Source: Galbula dea (taxonomy: Eukaryota > Chordata > Aves > Piciformes > Galbulidae). From it: DNA of 64,000 nt. The stretch is taken from positions 62,001-126,000 of the forward strand of contig VWZX01009988.1 of NCBI GenBank assembly GCA_013399015.1, written 5' to 3'. Made by a program: the position numbers and the translations under genes. Below, in pieces: positions 46,161-59,884 of this stretch (its first letter is position 1; every line of letters starts with the position of its first letter). The notes below the pieces were generated by a model, which was given only the letters and a program-made list of their open reading frames with translations, was not told the origin of the DNA and ran no database searches.

Positions 46161-48129
46161 AAATCTATGAAAATCTCCCTTAAAATCCTGGTCTCTGGAT
46201 TCCTTTGGTGCTGTGAGAGCCTCAGCTGGCATGGCCTGGAAGGAGTTATCTCAGACACATAGCTCTAAGGTAAATCTGGAAAGCACAAATCCTAATTCAG
46301 AAAAAAACCTAATTATGTGGAAGAGCTCCTCCATGATTTGGGAGAAGAGGCTGGGAATGCAGCCTGGAGATGGTGACCTGACTTTCTTCTGGAGCAACAC
46401 CTCTGGTCACTGCGGTGATGCTACCTAGGAATCATCACTGCAGAAACTTCACTCTGTGTATAATGAAGCAGGGGTTGCTGTGACCTGTTCCACACGAATA
46501 TCTCCCCAGCCTGCATCACACTGCCATGCTCCTGTAACTGGTGCTGCTCCTCTTGATCTTGACCACAGCTGTGCAGATCTTGAGCAGCCAGCAGTACAGT
46601 AGCACCACTCCAGCATGATGCTCTGCAGCACAGAGGGGTGAAAAGAGATGTGGGATGCTTTCATGGCACCACGTTCCTCAGCTGTCAAGTAGCAAACACC
46701 TCCATGCAGTCAGTCCAAACAAAACTGGGGTTTAATCCACTGAGATGCCAGCTTCCTTTGGCCTTGACATAAATGCTGAGAGAGGATAAAAGCTTGTAGG
46801 AGGACAGGCCAGATGGGAGGATTATCTCTCCTGTTTTGAGAAAGGCTCTGACTTGACAAATATTCTTGCACAGAAGTGAACAAAAACATCTCCTGCGGTG
46901 AGCGCTGCCTGCACTCAGCCTGCTGCCCAGCTCGCTGATATGCAAATCTCACCATGCAGCTGGGCTGGAGCTCTGCAGTTGGCAACCTTTCTGTACCAAT
47001 TTTGGTAATAGCTTTCTACGTGACTGGGGTATGACTAAGCAGAAAGGAATCAGTGAGGACTCTTTGTTCTTGAAGCTCAGCCGAAATATGAACGTGCTGG
47101 GTTGACAAAAGCCGGCTCCTTGCATAAAAAGAAAATAGAGAGGTCTGGGAGGTTAATGAGTGACATAATCAGCTCTCTGGGAAATGCACATAGGCAAGGA
47201 ATGAAAACAATGTGCAGCTGAGATAATTGATTACCAGCAGAGTTGGGCTCACCTGTGGCAGCATGGATTCCAGGGGAGTTCACCTGGGATCCTCAGCACC
47301 TCTGTCCGGCTCTGAGGAGGAAGGGGAGGAAGGCTGGCTCTGAAGGTGGGCTTCTGCAAACAGGCTCCAGGCAGGTGAGGTGTGCAGGAGGAACAGGGAA
47401 TACTCTGCTCTTTTCCCATCATATTTCTAACTCAAGTTGCACCCTGCTGTTAGGAATGGAAGAGAGGTGAATTCCCCTTTTGGTCACCAAGTGCCTAAGC
47501 AAGTCTTTGAAGATCTGAATTACTTCCTAAAGCTGGAAAGTAGCTCTTCACAAAGTCCTGTCCAAAAGCAGCCCATGTTCTGTATTTGAAGTAAATGATG
47601 TCTGCCTAACTCCAAAGCAGAGTTGTGCCTTTGGGAGAGAGACTTCTCTGTAGCTTTCCCAGATTCCTATGGTCAGTGAGCAGCAAGGATTGAGACACAC
47701 TCTTGATTTTCCCAGTGGTTGTCTCTAAACAGTCTTCAACCCATCGACTCCATGGTGGGAAACAAGTACCTGTGTGTGTGAGGTTACAACACTGAGTGGT
47801 CACAGAGCCTAAATACCATCATTGAGCTTCCTATGCAAGAGCCTGGAATACCCCTGAGGAGAGACAAGGAAGTGGAAGGAAGATGACCTGGCACTACTAT
47901 GTGCTATGGAATGCTGGGTTAGAGAATGGAGCTGTTAAACAAGGCATGGAAATGAACTTGCAGCTGACTTTGCTTCAACTAATTACATCTGTGTCATTTC
48001 TCTGACATAGTGCTGCTTTTGATGACCAGATGAATGAATAATACATGAACAGAGCTTCCATCTAGCTGCTGAGTGAGGATGTGAAATCCTGTGCATCACT
48101 CCCAAGAGGTCTGCTGAGCACAGGGAAAT
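46161..48129. other. Intergenic, with candidate non-coding element
   Basis: No gene recognised. An AT-rich unique stretch at about 46930-47245 has an octamer-like ATGCAAAT (46940-46947) and TAAT/ATTA words. Confidence 0.45.
46930..47245. promoter_or_regulatory. Candidate non-coding regulatory sequence
   Basis: Unique, AT-rich, with octamer ATGCAAAT at 46940-46947, GATAATTGATTA near 47222 and a CpG-bearing segment before it. No repeats and no coding signal. Weak call based on composition and motifs only. Confidence 0.2.
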
Positions 48130-48645
48130 AGAATCACAGCATCACAGAATGTTAGGAGCAGGAAGGGACCTCAAAAGATCATCTAGTCCAACCCCCCTGC
48201 CTCAGCAGGATTCCCTAGACCAGGTCACACAGAAGCATGTCCAGATTTGAATCTCTCCAGAGAAGGAGACTCCCCAACCTCTCTGGGCAGTCTGGGCCAG
48301 TACTCTGGCACCTCAAATGGGAAAACATTTTGCCTTGTATTCACATGGAACCTCCTGTGCTTCAGCTTACAGCCATTGCCCCTTGTCCTGTCACTGGNAT
48401 GCTCATCCTTCCATCCACCAGGACCCCCAGATCCCTTTCCCCTTCCCTGCTCTCCAGCAGGTCAGCCCCCAACCTATACTCATACATGGGGTTGGTCTTT
48501 CCCAGGTGCAAAACTCAACACTTCCCCTTGTTGAATTTCATTCACTGTCTCCCTGCCCAACTCTCCAGCCTGTCTAAGTGTCACTGAATGGCAGCACAAC
48601 CCTCTAGGTGTGTCAGCCACTGCACCCAGTTTAGTGTCATCAGGC
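48130..48645 (-). mobile_element. CR1 fragment with interior missing at an N
   Basis: AGAATCACAGCATCACAGAA, …AAGATCATCTAGTCCAACCC and TTGTCCTGTCACTGG are followed by N (48398). Then come ATCCACCAGGACCCCCAGAT and TGCAAAACTCAACACTTCCC from much further 5' in the element. The part normally between them is absent. Confidence 0.92.
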
Positions 48646-49689
48646 TGGTCTGGGCTGTGGCCTCCCTGGTCAGGTCCTTACAGTGGTAGTCAAACCCTCT
48701 GCTTGCTTCAGTCATGCAGCCACAATGCACGTGGAGCCTCCCACCCCAAGCCATGGAGATTGTCAAAGATTAAGAGCTTTGTGGAAATTATTTTAGCCTA
48801 AATACTTCAAAGAGAAAGTGAATGTACTGTCAGGAACAACACCTGCTCAAAGGACAGGGCCATCTCAGTGGATTGCAGAAGCCACAGAGCTGTGACTGCA
48901 GGAGGGATTTGCCTCTTCTGTGGTGCAATGGGCAGCACTCAAGGACATGAAGAGTCATGTCCCTGCAGCAAAAAGTGCCCAGGAGGCTGGAAGGCAGGAC
49001 ACTATTGTTATCACCCTGAATTAAAGGCTTTGTTTGCTGTTCTCACAAAGAGTGAGTAACAGCTCAAGCTTGTTTCCTAAAAGGGTATTAATCACCTATG
49101 GCTGTTGCCCACAGGCTGTTCTCTGCAGTCCCTGTAAAATGAGCTTCCAGGTCTGGGAATGCACATATCTGGGTTTTCTTCACAGTTATCTCTACTGCCA
49201 TCAGCAAAGATTGCCCAGGCAGCCAGAGCATTGAGTTTCACCTCTCTGGTCTGCCACAGCACCACTGGAGAGTGGCTCAGCTCCCCAGCTTCAGAGAGGG
49301 GATGGCAGCACTGCCCTTCCCCACAAGGCACAGGGAAGAGTCCTGAGGATGTCAGATGGAAATCTAACCAAACCAGGGCTGGGCACTGCCCTCTATGAGC
49401 TTATGGAGTTTGTGTCTGTTGTCTACACTGATCTCTGATAATTAACTGCTGTGACCAGTCTCAGTGCCAGCAGGGACATTAGGGTAATCATGTAAGCTAT
49501 ATGTGATCCCAATTCCATTCACACAGCCTGGAACAGCTAAAACCAGCCCCCTCTCAGGGCATTTTCTTACACATGAGTGACAATGAAGGCTTCTACCTCT
49601 GGGAGTGGCTTCTGATCCTTAGTAGATAGCTCATTTATGTGAAAATGTGTGCAAGAACCTTAGTCTGTGTCCTGGAAGAAGAGGATCCC
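48646..49689. other. Intergenic, nothing recognised
   Basis: No repeat or coding domain recognised. Confidence 0.5.
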
Positions 49690-50545
49690 AGAAGGCCAGA
49701 GGATGCCATCCAGAGGGACTTGGATAAACTTGAAAACTGGGCCCATGAGAAACATATGAGGTTCACCAAGTCCAAGTGTAAGGCCCTGCACCTGGGCTGG
49801 AGCAATCCTAGGCATGAGCAGAGTCTAGGAGATGAAGTCATTGAGAGCAGCCCTGGGGAGAAGGACTTGGGGGTGCTGGTGGATGAAAAGCTGGAGATGA
49901 ACCAGCAATGGGCACTTGCAGCCCAGAAAGCCCAACCATCCCCTGGGCTGCATCAAGAGAGGAATGGCCAACAGGTCAAGGGAGGTGATTCTGCCCTTGT
50001 GGAACCCCCTGGAGATCTGCAGCCAGTTCTGGGGTCCTCAGCATAAGAAAGATGTGGGCTTTTTAGAGTGGGTCCAGAGGAGGCCAGAAAGATGATGAGA
50101 GGGCTGGAGAACCTCCCCTGTGAGGACAGGCTGAGAGTTGGGATTGTTCAGCCTGGAGAAGAGAAGACTTCAGGGAGACCTTCTAGCAGCCTTGCAACAC
50201 CTAAAGGTGGCCTAGAGAAGGGGGAGAGAGACTCTTTACCTGGGTGGAAAGCAATAGAACAAGAGGGGAATGGCTTCAGACTGAAGGAGGGAAGGTTTAG
50301 ATTGGATCTTAGGAAGAAATTCTTCACCCAGAGAGAGGGTGGTGAGACACTGGCACAGGTTGTCCAGAGAGGCTGTGGCTGCCCCATCTCCAGCTGTGTT
50401 CAAGGCCAGGCTAGATGTTGCCCTGGGTGACCTGGTCTAGTGTGTGGCATCCCTGCCCATGGCAGGGGGTTGGAACTAGCTGATCTTGAAGGTCCTTTCC
50501 AACCCAAACCATTCTGTGATACCATGGTTCTCTGGTTCTATGATC
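49690..50545 (+). mobile_element. CR1 LINE, ~0.85 kb 3' copy
   Basis: The ORF2 C-terminal region is readable in pieces: a plus-strand frame with [19 protein letters not shown] and [18 protein letters not shown]. It is followed by the 3'UTR, TTAGGAAGAAATTCTTCACC, GGTTGGAACTAGCTGATCTT and the tail TGGTTCTATGAT. Frameshifts and stops show that it is inactive. Confidence 0.95.
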
Positions 50546-53500
50546 TGGAGCACAAAAGCAACAGAACTAGTGATATTCTTCTTATGATCATGCACAGCAA
50601 AAGAAAGGTGATCTCCATTCCCAGTTACTGGTGTCAGAGAGACCATTTTAGTCATCACTGCCCAGCTTTAACCAGACAAAGAGCAGCAAATTTCAGCCTG
50701 ATTCTTCTCATTCATCACCTTTCCCCATTCTGGATGTGAATAATGCCATGTGCAGAAAACATCTCTGCTGTTTGGCTTTCCTGTGCCTGCTCTGCCTTGG
50801 TGAGAAGATTTCCAGGTCCTGAATTCTTGCTTATGCTCTCAGCCCAGCAGCAGTTACTGTTACTAATGCATCAAAATGTGAAGGTCAGTTAGGTTGAGCA
50901 TTATCACCTTTAGCTTGAGACCAGACCACTACGTCTGGTGAGACCCTGTGTAGGACTCCATGTGCCTCTGGAAAGCTTTCCTTTGAGGTGTCTCCACCCT
51001 CTGAAGATGTCTCCTTAACTCCAGGCTGACTGGCATGGACATAGACATCTGATTTTCAAAATACATGCTCAGGTGGGTGAGCTCCATACCTGACAGCTCT
51101 CCAGGCTGGGGAGGAGAGTGTTCCTTGGCTTGTGCTCTTGTCCATGGCACAGGCTGGCTTTCTGGACATGTCTCCTTCCAACAACCACCTCAGGGTGAAA
51201 GCCATTTTCCTGAGGGTATTTCTGTCTCAGATGGGCATCCTGTGGGGGCTTCCCTAGCCACTGGAATGCAAACTGTGGGATATCAATCAGCTGTGCTGTC
51301 TGGAGACACCACTTCTCTTCAGCTCATTGAATTAGAGTAGGGGGGAATTTTTTTGAAGGCTGATAAATAAGACTGCTTGAGTCCAAGCCTCATTAATGTC
51401 TGAGGTCATGACTAGCTCAGAACAACAGCTATAGCTGAAGGAATCTCAGGAAGATAAATATCAGACCCCAGGGGATGACCAAAGGAGGCAGAAGCCCACT
51501 GGGGGTCTCATAAATGCATATCCAATGCTTGCTTTGCTCCTCTTTGCAGCCTGCTGTTGGGACAGTCCTGCTTCCCTGGAATGTGGTCACTCTTTGTTCC
51601 TCACCGAGATACTGATCAGCACTCTGCTCTCCTTGGTCTGGTCACTCAGGTGTGGAAGTGTGAGGGACCAGGCAGGAGGCAAAAAGTGCATGCTGCAACT
51701 GAAAACCCAGCTCATCTGTCACGATCTGGGAAATGTATTGGCAAAGGGTCAGAGAAAACAACACTCAACCCAGTGGCCTCTCCCCTGGCTCCTTGGAGTG
51801 GCTCCAGCCTCACACCTTTGTTAGGCTCTGGACAGATTTCAGTTTTCTCTCTGTCAACACTTCCTTCTCTCCAGCATTGCCCTCATCACCTCCATTGATC
51901 ACAGTCAGCATCTCCTCTCACCTAGAGATGGGCTGGCACCCTAACCATTCCCTAAATCAGCACCTCAGAGAAGTTATGGCCATGCCTGTGAGCAAGGCAG
52001 AGGGCTTTTGGAGGGAGCAGTGGAACAGTGTTGCAGGCAAGGGTTGACTTGCCATCACTAAGCACCCACAAATGAAGTCAGGGTGGGATCCTGTGGGATG
52101 ACATGGAGCCATGGACCTCTGGGGAAAGCAGTAGGGCAGCAAAGTCTTCACCCTCCTACACACACTGCACCTACATCCTCAACTCCAGCTAGCCTGGGCA
52201 GCTGCCTCTCAGTAGGTTGAACCATGACTTGTCTTGCAGTCAGACTGCATTGCCTTGTCTTTCCATGCAGGAGCTGGAAAACAAGCTCTGTTTGGAGTAG
52301 ATTAACCAGCACAGACTTGAGGAGATCTTATTGGCATCTGCTGTATGCCCAGCCTAGCCAGCACAGCTCTCCCTCCCCTGTGGCACTGATGCACACTTTG
52401 AAAGCCACACCACAGATGCTAACAAGATTTAGGGAGCTGGTAGCTGACCTGTCTCCTGCAACCTTTCTGCAGCATCTGTGTGTCTGAGGGGCATGGATGG
52501 ATCCATCCTCACAAACCTGTAAAAGAGTGCAGGCCAAATCCCCTCATTTCATGGTTGAGGAGCAAAGGTGTGATAAGAAATGGTCCAGATCCACACAAAC
52601 CAGCACTGAACTCCTACAGAAGCCCACACTTCCCTGCTGAAATCAAGAGGCAGTTCAAGACAGAAAGCAGAACACATCATGTCCTGCAGCTTCCCCACAT
52701 CCAAGTAGTGATGGGTTACTTATGAGAGGTAACTGCCTCTCCACCAGCAACCCTGTGGGGAAAGCTGGCCTTCTTCTGAGGATCTAGTCAGGGAATGTTT
52801 GGGCTGACAGCCCTGTACAGAGCCCTTCCCTAGGAAGGTGCCTTCTCTCCCTCAGCAGCCCATGCTTTCCCACAGAGAGGCCTTTCCCCACTCACACTCA
52901 CACCCACCCTGGTGCTGCTGAGCTGCAGGGAGCTCAACGGAAAGTGTTGGGGTGGGAGGAGAGGGCTCTGGCTGCCCTGTGGTTACAGCACTGCATGGAG
53001 TCAGAGCTTGATCCAACCCCAGATCCAGTGAATGGCTTTATTTGGTTTGTTTTTATTTCATGCAAAGTGGAAAAAACAAAGGCAGAATGACTGCAAGAGC
53101 AACTCTGTTCCCTCTGAGTGTGTGCCTGGAGAGGTGACAACGTACAAGGTGGCCAGCACCCATCCTGCTGCCCATCATCTGCAAACAGGAGCAAAGGTGG
53201 CTCTCAGCTGATGAAAACAACTGCCTTTTCCAGTAGCATACTTATATTCTCAGAGGAGAGGTGAAGACATCTGGAATCACTTAGGCAACATGTTGCCCAC
53301 AGGGAGAGGAATAGCAAAATCAGGCTGCTTGGCTCATTTTCTGCAGACTCTCCAAGAGAATGATCTCTCCCCTGGCTGACACAGTTACTCTAGGCCACCT
53401 ACTTCTCCTGACCATCTTTGAGGGCAGGCATGTAAAGTTCCCAGATAGTAGAACTTCAGCTGGACATATGTCAGGCAAACTCCATACAAACCCAAGTAAC

Positions 53501-54282
53501 TTTACAGTTCAGGTCCTGTGTGACTTCTCCAAAGTCACCAGGACATGTGTGGCCAGCACTGGTCACAGCTCTTATATTAGTTACTTTCCCATTAGCACAG
53601 GACCAGGAGACATCTCACATTTGCCTCTGTATTGCCTTGCAGGGCAGTGGCTGCAGCAGTAGTGTCAGGGTACTGGACCTGCTGGGTTTATGTAAGCATG
53701 TTTGATCTCAGCTTGTTCTTAAGGACCCAAATCTATTCCCATTTGACTGCTTCTCTATAACCAGGGCATCTCAGCTTGGTTTGCCTGTCACCACTGCAGC
53801 ACATGTTGTGCCTGTCACAGGCTGGTCATACATCTTCAGCAGAATGTTCCTGGCCCAATGAAAACCATGACAAAGAGCCTGGGAAAGCACATGGGCAGAA
53901 ATCTGCCAAACCTTTGTCACTCCTGACATCATTCCCAGCCTGAGTCCTGCACTGACAGTTCCAGAGGTCCCATGGAGGAACCTGTCTGGGTAAAACTCAG
54001 GTGGGACTGTTTGTTCTTATGTCTTAAGTGTTCATTTAATATCAATCAACTGCAGAAAGCTATTATAACATATAGTATTTGTTAATTATACAGAAATTAA
54101 AACACTGTCTTGCAGACAATGTCCAGGTGCTTAAAACATGTCCTTTTTTTTGTCAGAGAAACTTCTCAACAATTAGTCAGTGTGCAGCTTGTTGTGGGGG
54201 TTAGCTCCCTGGTGGTCTCCTTTACCAAGGAGTGTGTGAGGTCTGACCAGCCAAGAGAGCTCCAAAATCAAAGGTAAACCTT
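50546..54282. other. Intergenic, nothing recognised
   Basis: 3.7 kb without recognised repeats or domains. ORFs up to about 113 codons overlap in several frames. Confidence 0.45.
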
Positions 54283-54755
54283 CCTAGAATTCTAGAACCA
54301 GAGAATGGTTTGAGCCAGAAGGGGCCTTTCAAGGTCATCTAGTCCAACCCCTCACAGTGAGCAGGAACATCTTCAACTAGATCAGGTTGCTCAGAGCCCC
54401 AAAATCATACTGACCTGGTATGGTTCTAGAGATGGGACATCTCCCACCTGTCTGAGCAGCCAGGGACAGGGTCTCACCACCCTTAGCATACACAATTCCT
54501 TCCTCCTTTGTAGCCTGTACCTCTCTCAGTTTCAAACCATCAGCCCTTGTCCTGTCACAAGAGGCCCTTATAAAAAGTCTCTCCCCATCTTTCTTATAGG
54601 CTCCCTTTAAGTACTGGAAGGCCACAATAAATCTCCCTGAAACCTTTTCTTCTCCAGGCCCAACAACCCCAACTCTCTCAGCTGTTCTCCACAGCAGAGG
54701 TGTTCCAGCCCTTGGACCATTTTTGTGGCCTCCACTGAGCCCATTCCAACAGATC
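54283..54755 (-). mobile_element. CR1 LINE 3' fragment
   Basis: TCTAGAACCAGAGAATGGTT, …GGTCATCTAGTCCAACCCCT, CTCTCCCCATCTTTCTTAT and the TTCTTCTCCAGGCCCAACAA block. Confidence 0.94.
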
Positions 54756-55759
54756 TTCTGCTATGCCAGCTTCTGACTGAGCCAGAGGATCTGGGGGTCT
54801 TGAATGTGGGTGGGGGAATGGAAAGGGCAGATGTTGATTCGAGCAAGACTAAGATGACCTGAGTTCAGCAGTTCAGCTGGAGGTGATGGAGCTGTGAATC
54901 CAGCCCTGGACGTGCACGACATCGGGTAGCAGAGGGTGCACTAGAGGCTGTGGCTGAGAGTGACTGACTCAGATGGCAACAGGTTGGCAGTCCTTCAAAG
55001 AGGCTTTCTTTGTCTTCTTTGTGGGAGGTGTAAATGAACTGAATGGAGAGGCTGAAGGCTTTCCCGTGCCAGTTGTTAGCAATCACACTTCTATATATAG
55101 CTTCTGCCTAGCCTGCTCTGGGTGAGCAAGCAGAGTGGCATGTGAGTTATCGCTCCTGTCACGTTCTCCTCTCTCCACTACATGCATTTCATCTGCCTGC
55201 TCTGTGGTGCTGATGTAAGGCAGGCTGAAAGAGTCTGCAGTGCTGCATGGCTTCACTGGGCCAGAGCTGCAGGCTCTGCTCTCCGGTTAGAAGCAACCTG
55301 AAGCGTTGGCACTCCAGAGTATCACAGCCTCAGGACAGGGAGCAGAGCTCCAGGCAGTTCTCCATGGAAGGCTGGGCAGTTTCCAAGAGGTTTTCCCAGC
55401 TCTCTGGTCTAGCAGTGGTTCATCTGCAAGAAGAGAAGCAGGGGGAGACTAGCAAAAGTGCAGTGGAGGAAAAAAATGGAGCTTCTTCCTGTGTCCTCAT
55501 TAAGCCAAAGCCAATCAGCAGAGGTTTTTCAGAAGTTTGGTTAATTTTCCTGTTCCTTTCCATTTCTCTGCATTCTCAGCTGGCACCAGAATCCACATGA
55601 CAAAGGTAGTTCAGATAACACCATCAAGCTCACCTGACCCCAGCTCTGTCAGGGGAGACTGGAGAAAATATCCTGTGTGTGGAGTCTGCTTACACTAACC
55701 CAGGATAAATGTGTCCACTTTGTACAGATTAGCAGCATCTATATTCCCTTCAAGCTGCT
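54756..55759. other. Intergenic, nothing recognised
   Basis: No recognised repeat; a 117-codon plus-strand frame (55247-55600) has no known domain. Confidence 0.45.
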
Positions 55760-56165
55760 CAGAATCATTGAATTGTTTTGGTTGGAAGGCACCTTTAAAG
55801 ATCATGGAGCTCAACCATTAACCAGCAGTTCCAGGTCACCACTAAACCATCTCCCTCAGTGCCACATCTACACACCTTTTCAAACCCTCCAGGGATGGTG
55901 ACTCCACCACTGCCCTGGGCAGCCTGTTCCTGTTCCTAATCTCTAACCTAAACCTCTCTTGGGACAACCTGAGGCTGTTTCCTCTTCTCTTATCACTTGT
56001 TCCTTGGGAGAAGAGACCAAGCCTCACCTGGTTCCAACCTTCTCTCAGGGAGCTGGAGAGAGTGAGAAGGTCTCCCCTGAGCCTCCCCTTCTCCAGGCTA
56101 AACAATCCCAGTTCCCTCAGCCACTCCTCAGAAGACTTGTGTTCTAGAACCCTCAACCAAGCACC
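55760..56165 (-). mobile_element. CR1 LINE 3' fragment
   Basis: AGAATCATTGAATTGTTTTG, …AAAGATCATGGAGCTCAACC, the 'ACCACTAAACCAT' block and CTCAGCCACTCCTCAGAAGA. Same subfamily type as the copies at 30960 and 63031. Confidence 0.93.
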
Positions 56166-59100
56166 CCTCAGATGAAGGTATTTTCTTCCTACACTTTTTG
56201 AGGGGCAGCAAGTGCAGTAGCAGCTGGAGCTTTGCACCAGCAAGCAGGGATGAGTCAAGGAAGTTAACTAGAGATAGTGAATCTGGGTCCAGTGCCCCAG
56301 TCCTTCATCCACACCTCAATTAGAAGAAACTACCAGGCAGCCTCAGGGCTGAGGCTTCTTCTCTGAGTTGTCTGTGTCAATGCAAAATGGCTGCAGAGCC
56401 CTTTCAGTGCTGAGATTACCAGCTCCCTATTGCACATACTCTTTGCAACACTTGTTTGAACTCAGAAGGTCCTGAAGATGCTAGTGCAAATGGGCCAGGA
56501 GTGTTAATTAGCCAGCTCTGGTGATTTCCTTCTCTGTAGGTGTGGGAGCAGCTTTCCCCAACCAGATGTCCCAGGGGAAGGGGAAGTTTGTATGCCACCA
56601 CTCACACATAGGAAAAGCCAGTGGTGTCCCTGCTGTGATTGCTGCCTGCAGATCCCATCTGCATGCTTTGCTGTGTAGATGGTCTCCCCGTGGGAGCAGC
56701 TGCTGGCAGCTGGTACCAAGCAAGGCTCCTCCACTACATTCCCATCTAAGTCCCGGTGCTGGGTGCTGAGCATGCCAATAGTTCACAACATTAGCAGGCC
56801 CCTGAGGCAAGATTTCACACACATGGGCCAGCATCAAGCCCCTTTGAGTGCTGAGGGAGTGTGTGTGTTGGCAGAATCAATTAAAATTCTTGGATTGCCA
56901 CCAACAGCTTTGACTTTGTTTGGGCCAAATTCCCAAAGGGGCCCCTTCTCTGCTTCCATGTTGGCTGTGGCCAAGGGCTCTGGAGAATAGACTGGTCCAA
57001 GTTGGAATATGTTTTAGATAAACAGTGTGTCAGGTTATGGCATGTGCCCAACAGCCTGAGCCAGTCTCAAATGCAAACCTCACTTGCAAGCCCAGCTCTC
57101 CTGGAGAGACTGTGGTGGACCAGGAGGATAGCTGTGGGTCTACCAAGGATGGACTACACCATGAAGTCCTTAATCCCAAAAGAAATCTCAGCAGCCATGC
57201 TATTTTCCTTCTGATTGTGGCATTCAGTTGGCCAATTGATCCTGGGTGTAACTTTAAGGACAGGCAGGATAATTTCAGGTGATGACCTTTTAGGACACTC
57301 CCAAAGCAGTGGCAGTGATAGGCTGGTTGTGAATCACAACTGCAGTATGTGGCTGTGCTCCCCTATCTGTACCAGTCCCTGATGTCATCAGCATCAGCCT
57401 CATTGAGAGGGGAAACTCACCTGAGTACATTAAACAACATCTCTTTTCTCCCCCTACAAGACAAACCTGAGCAGGAATTGCCTGTGTGGAGTGAGAGGCT
57501 GGCCCAGTGAATGCACACAGAGCCTCCTCCAGGCACCAGGGCAATCTGAGGGTGAACTGCACAAATAAGAGAGACCACTAGCAGCCAAGAGTATGGAGAC
57601 AAAAGCTAGAGCCAAAGAAAATGTTTCCAAGCCCAGTGAAGCCACTTGGGAATGCAAACCTCCAACTGAGTTTGAGATTCAATGAAGTCTTTCTGTCTCT
57701 GTCCCTTACATGGGGCCATCCTGGGTAGGAGGCAGAAAGGAGAAATGCCACAGAGGAGACAAGTTCTGTTGACCTGGATTGACCCTCCTTGGGCAACCCC
57801 TGTTGCCACAGAGCCATACCTTGGGTCTGATGCTGCAGGCAGGGCTCCTGGATGTAGTCAAGACACACGTGTAGCCTTTATTGGATATCCTGATGACAAG
57901 TGTGCAGATAAAGCTAGGGAGATAGCTATGTATCTGCCATTTCACATTGCCAGCTTCTCAGGGCTTTGCTCAGCTCTTCCTCACACAAGTCATTTGTGGG
58001 TGGTGATTTGAGTAAGGAATGAGTGAAATATGATTAATGCCATGTAGGACTGACACCGTGACAGAGAGACCCACTGGCTCCATGAAAGGTAGCAGACATA
58101 ATGCCACCCTGGCAGCCTCACCTTGATCATTTTATTTTAAAAGAAATAGATTTAGGAGTCAAATAAAGTTTTAGGGTCAGGTTTTGGCAGTAGATTTTGA
58201 TAAACTGAGTTTTTCCTGATTTCTAAGACTTCAGACAACCAGACTATAAGCACAAAGAGAGGGTGGAAGGGGAAGCACTTTCTTTTGCCTGCTCTTGTCT
58301 CTCTCAACAGCCAGACTATATCACCCATCCACCACTAGAGTGGGCAGAACCTTTCAGCCCAGCAGCTGTTATGCTGTGCATTTTTAAAGGGTCAGAAACA
58401 ATACTGTATGCCTGTGTATCTATGCATGTGTGTGTCTCTGAGAGTGATCTAGAGGCATAGACACCATGTGTGTGAGCACAGGTTATTTAAAACCATGTAC
58501 AGGTAGTGCTCAGACCACAGTGTCCTACTTCCAATTCAATGCAATTCAGTTCTATTCCCCTCTTTATTCTGCCACAAAAATAAATGTTTTTCCAACCTAT
58601 AGATTTTCAGCAGATGAAGCTTTCCCCACTGCTCTCTGACATCTTGTTTCAAGAGATATTGCAGTGTTCCTAGCACAGGTGACCTGTTGATGTGGTCACT
58701 CAGATGCAGAGAGCATCACCAGTGGATCACTGGCTTGGGAGGTGCATCCCCTGCACTGCTTCTCCAGCATTTCTTCGAAGGAACATCCTGCAGCTCCTCT
58801 GCACCAGCAGACTTCAGAGCTGGCACATTCAGGCATTGATGGCAGGTCAGCTGCTGGGTGGGAAGCTGGGAGGATGAGCAGGACAAAGGGAGAGACAGAG
58901 GAGTCCAGTGAAATCCTCATCAAAGCTCTCGTGGCCTGCAAAGGGTTTTGAAGCTGCAACTTTAAACCTGTCCCTTAGCACAGCACTGGCCATTTCCAGC
59001 TCCCTTTCCTTTATCATTGGCCTCCTCTTGTCTCTGTTGTTGGTATCTCTTGTCAGTCTTCCCCTTTCAGACTTGTTCCTGGTTTCCCTCTTTCAGACTC

Positions 59101-59329
59101 AGATTTCCAAACAGGTCATCTCAATGCAGCTCAGCATCTACCCTGACTTATGAGGATCTCCAAGGACACAATTAGGCTTTTAAAGCACTTGACAGATATT
59201 CACAGTGACCTCTCCAATGACTCCAGGGTGGAATAATCATGAGCACAAGGATCAGGCTTGCTCTGGTACAAAGCTCTTGCTCTTGAAGGAGAGACAGACA
59301 GAGCAGGGCACAGATATGCTGCCAGGAGC
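56166..59329. other. Intergenic, nothing recognised
   Basis: 3.2 kb without recognised repeats or coding domains. 58120-58240 is AT-rich. Confidence 0.45.
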
Positions 59330-59884
59330 CAAATTCTCCCTTGCATCTTCTCCCCCTTTACCCTGGTGAGGCCACATCTGGAATATTGTGTCCAGTTCTG
59401 GGCCCCTCAGTTGAAGAAGGACAGGGAACTGCTGGAAAGAGTCCAGCACAGAGCCACAAAGATGATGAAGGGGCTGGAACATCTTCCTGATGAGGAAAGG
59501 CTGAGGGAGCTGGGGCTCTTTAGCTTGGAGAAGAGGAGACTAAGGGGTGACCTCGTCTATCCTTTTAAATATGTGAAGGGTGTGTGTCAGGAGGATGGGG
59601 TCAGGCTCTTCTCAGTGAAGCCCAATGACAGGACAAGGGGCAATGGCTGTAAGCTGGAGCACAGGAGGTTCCATGTGAATAAAAGACCAAATGTTTTCCC
59701 ATTTGAGGTGTTGGAGCACTGGCCCAGACTGCCCAGAGAGGCTGGGGAGTCTCCTTCTCTGGACAGAGCCAAAACATGCTTCTGTGTGACCTGGTCTAGG
59801 GAACTCTGCTGTGGCAGGGGGGTTGGACTAGATGATCTTTCCAGGTCCCTTCCAACCCCTAGCATTCTGTGATGCTGTGATTTC
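59330..59884 (+). mobile_element. CR1 LINE 3' copy with long open ORF2 tail
   Basis: A single open frame covers 59258-59872. From about 59350 it encodes the CR1 ORF2 C-terminal region, including [32 protein letters not shown] and [20 protein letters not shown]. The 3' end reads GGTTGGACTAGATGATCTTT and …GCATTCTGTGATGCTGTGAT. The catalytic part of the reverse transcriptase is absent, so it cannot be autonomous. Confidence 0.95.
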
